Part shown: positions 63,394 through 64,000 of the stretch, piece after piece | Layout: every line of letters starts with the position of its first letter | How positions within the stretch are numbered: position 1 is the first letter of the stretch | Origin: Mycolicibacterium sarraceniae | GTDB taxonomy: Bacteria > Actinomycetota > Actinomycetes > Mycobacteriales > Mycobacteriaceae | NCBI RefSeq assembly: GCF_010731875.1 | Contig: NZ_AP022595.1 | Span: 2,356,001-2,420,000, forward strand | Length of the DNA: 64,000 bases | Direction of reading: 5' to 3' | Translations under genes and position numbers: made by a program | The notes under the pieces: generated by a model | What the model saw: the letters and a program-made list of their open reading frames with translations, nothing else | What the model was told of the DNA's origin: nothing | Database searches by the model: none

Positions 63394-64000
63394 GCAACGT
63401 ACCGGACCGACTATGCTCGGTGGGGTGGGAACTGTCAAGAGTCGCCGTGAGCAATATGCCGAGCAGACGCGGCAAGCCTTGCTCGACGCCGCTGCCGCCG
63501 CATTCGCCGAGCGCGGCTTCACGGCCACCTCCATCGACGACATCGCCGCATCTGCTCAGGTCACCAAAGGAGCTGTTTACCATCACTTCTCAGACAAGCG
63601 GGCACTCTTTGAAGCAGTGCTGAACCGTTGCGACGAAGCTGCAAAGGTGCAGGTGTTCGCGGCAGTGTCGGACCATCCAAAAGACTTGTGGGCCGGCATG
63701 CTGGCCGCCTTAGAGGTGACGCTCACCGTGTGTGCCGACCCAACCGTTGGCCGCCTCATCTACGTCGAGGGTCCGATCGCACTGGGCTGGACGCGCTGGC
63801 GCCAATGCGAAGACCAGTACACCTTCACCAATGTGCGCCTACTACTCACCAGCGCCATAGACGCCGGGCTCTTTCCCCCCGACCTTGCCGTCGACCCCAT
63901 GGCCCAGCTGCTCTCCGGCATGATCACCCACGCCGGCATCGCCCTTGCCGAAGCTGCACCGTCAGCCCGTACCGCTCTGCGATCCGGGTTATCCGCCGAG
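63392..64000 (+). CDS. TetR family regulator, 3' end outside window
   Basis: The frame is open from ATG 63392 (or ATG 63413) to the window edge, 203 codons. The HTH domain is clear: RQALLDAAAAAFAERGFTAT, SIDDIAASAQVTKGAVYHHF, SDKRALFEAVL. The C-terminal domain contains LIYVEGPIALGWTRWRQCED, which is typical of TetR_C-type mycobacterial regulators. Divergent from the hydrolase gene and probably regulating it. Confidence 0.85.
   Translation, partial: MQRTGPTMLGGVGTVKSRREQYAEQTRQALLDAAAAAFAERGFTATSIDDIAASAQVTKGAVYHHFSDKRALFEAVLNRCDEAAKVQVFAAVSDHPKDLWAGMLAALEVTLTVCADPTVGRLIYVEGPIALGWTRWRQCEDQYTFTNVRLLLTSAIDAGLFPPDLAVDPMAQLLSGMITHAGIALAEAAPSARTALRSGLSAE

Overview
The window is high-GC mycobacterial chromosome, most likely from a rapidly growing Mycolicibacterium-type species. 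The evidence is the block glyoxalase-like hydrolase / tRNA-Thr / tRNA-Met / rpmG / hadB / hadC / tRNA-Trp / secE / nusG / rplK / rplA, together with a DesA3-type desaturase, several GAF-ANTAR proteins, paired L,D-transpeptidases and insertion sequences of types known from mycobacteria (including IS1549-like elements).

Positions 1-23,100 are mostly ordinary chromosome: a lipoprotein, a desaturase, four GAF-ANTAR genes or remnants, a compact four-gene glycan operon (GT4 glycosyltransferase, alpha/alpha-toroid protein, GH130-like enzyme, transglutaminase-like protein), CspA next to a DEAD-box helicase, a methyltransferase, an NYN-domain nuclease, two tandem L,D-transpeptidases, and lipid/steroid-type enzymes with a TetR regulator. 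Several small remnants sit between them (a frameshifted hotdog-like gene, a DUF4239 piece, 5'-truncated GAF-ANTAR genes). Positions 23,196-27,560 are the mycolate dehydratase / translation / protein-export core. The hadA gene that normally stands between rpmG and hadB in mycobacteria is absent here.

Positions 27,585-58,085 hold a surface-polysaccharide locus: low-molecular-weight tyrosine phosphatase, polyprenyl-phosphate sugar transferase, UDP-glucose/GDP-mannose dehydrogenase, methyltransferases, an OafA-type acyltransferase, GT4 glycosyltransferases, an O-antigen-ligase-like polymerase, an FkbM methyltransferase, a CapK-like adenylate-forming enzyme, a heparinase remnant and a Tat-exported clan-A glycoside hydrolase. 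Together they look like a system that builds, decorates and trims an exported glycan. The locus is in pieces: one glycosyltransferase has an internal deletion, the heparinase gene is cut by an IS, and the operons are separated by IS blocks.

The IS blocks are layered. At 36.5-41.5 kb an IS3-family element sits inside an IS1549-like (IS1634-family) element, whose tip carries a second IS1549-like element flanked by a 60-bp direct repeat. At 44.5-50.2 kb are an IS3 copy, an IS1634-type fragment, two abutting IS1380 elements and a truncated ISL3 element. At 53.1-55.3 kb an IS4-type element lies inside an IS1380 fragment joined to an IS256 fragment. At 58.2-60.5 kb are an IS1380 fragment, a second IS3-type element and a third copy of the first IS3 element. 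An IS110 element with a possible bridge-RNA leader (60.8-62.3 kb) and an alpha/beta hydrolase divergent from a TetR regulator close the window. Most transposase genes are broken. The IS1380 transposase at 45,986 and the IS110 transposase at 61,074 look intact.
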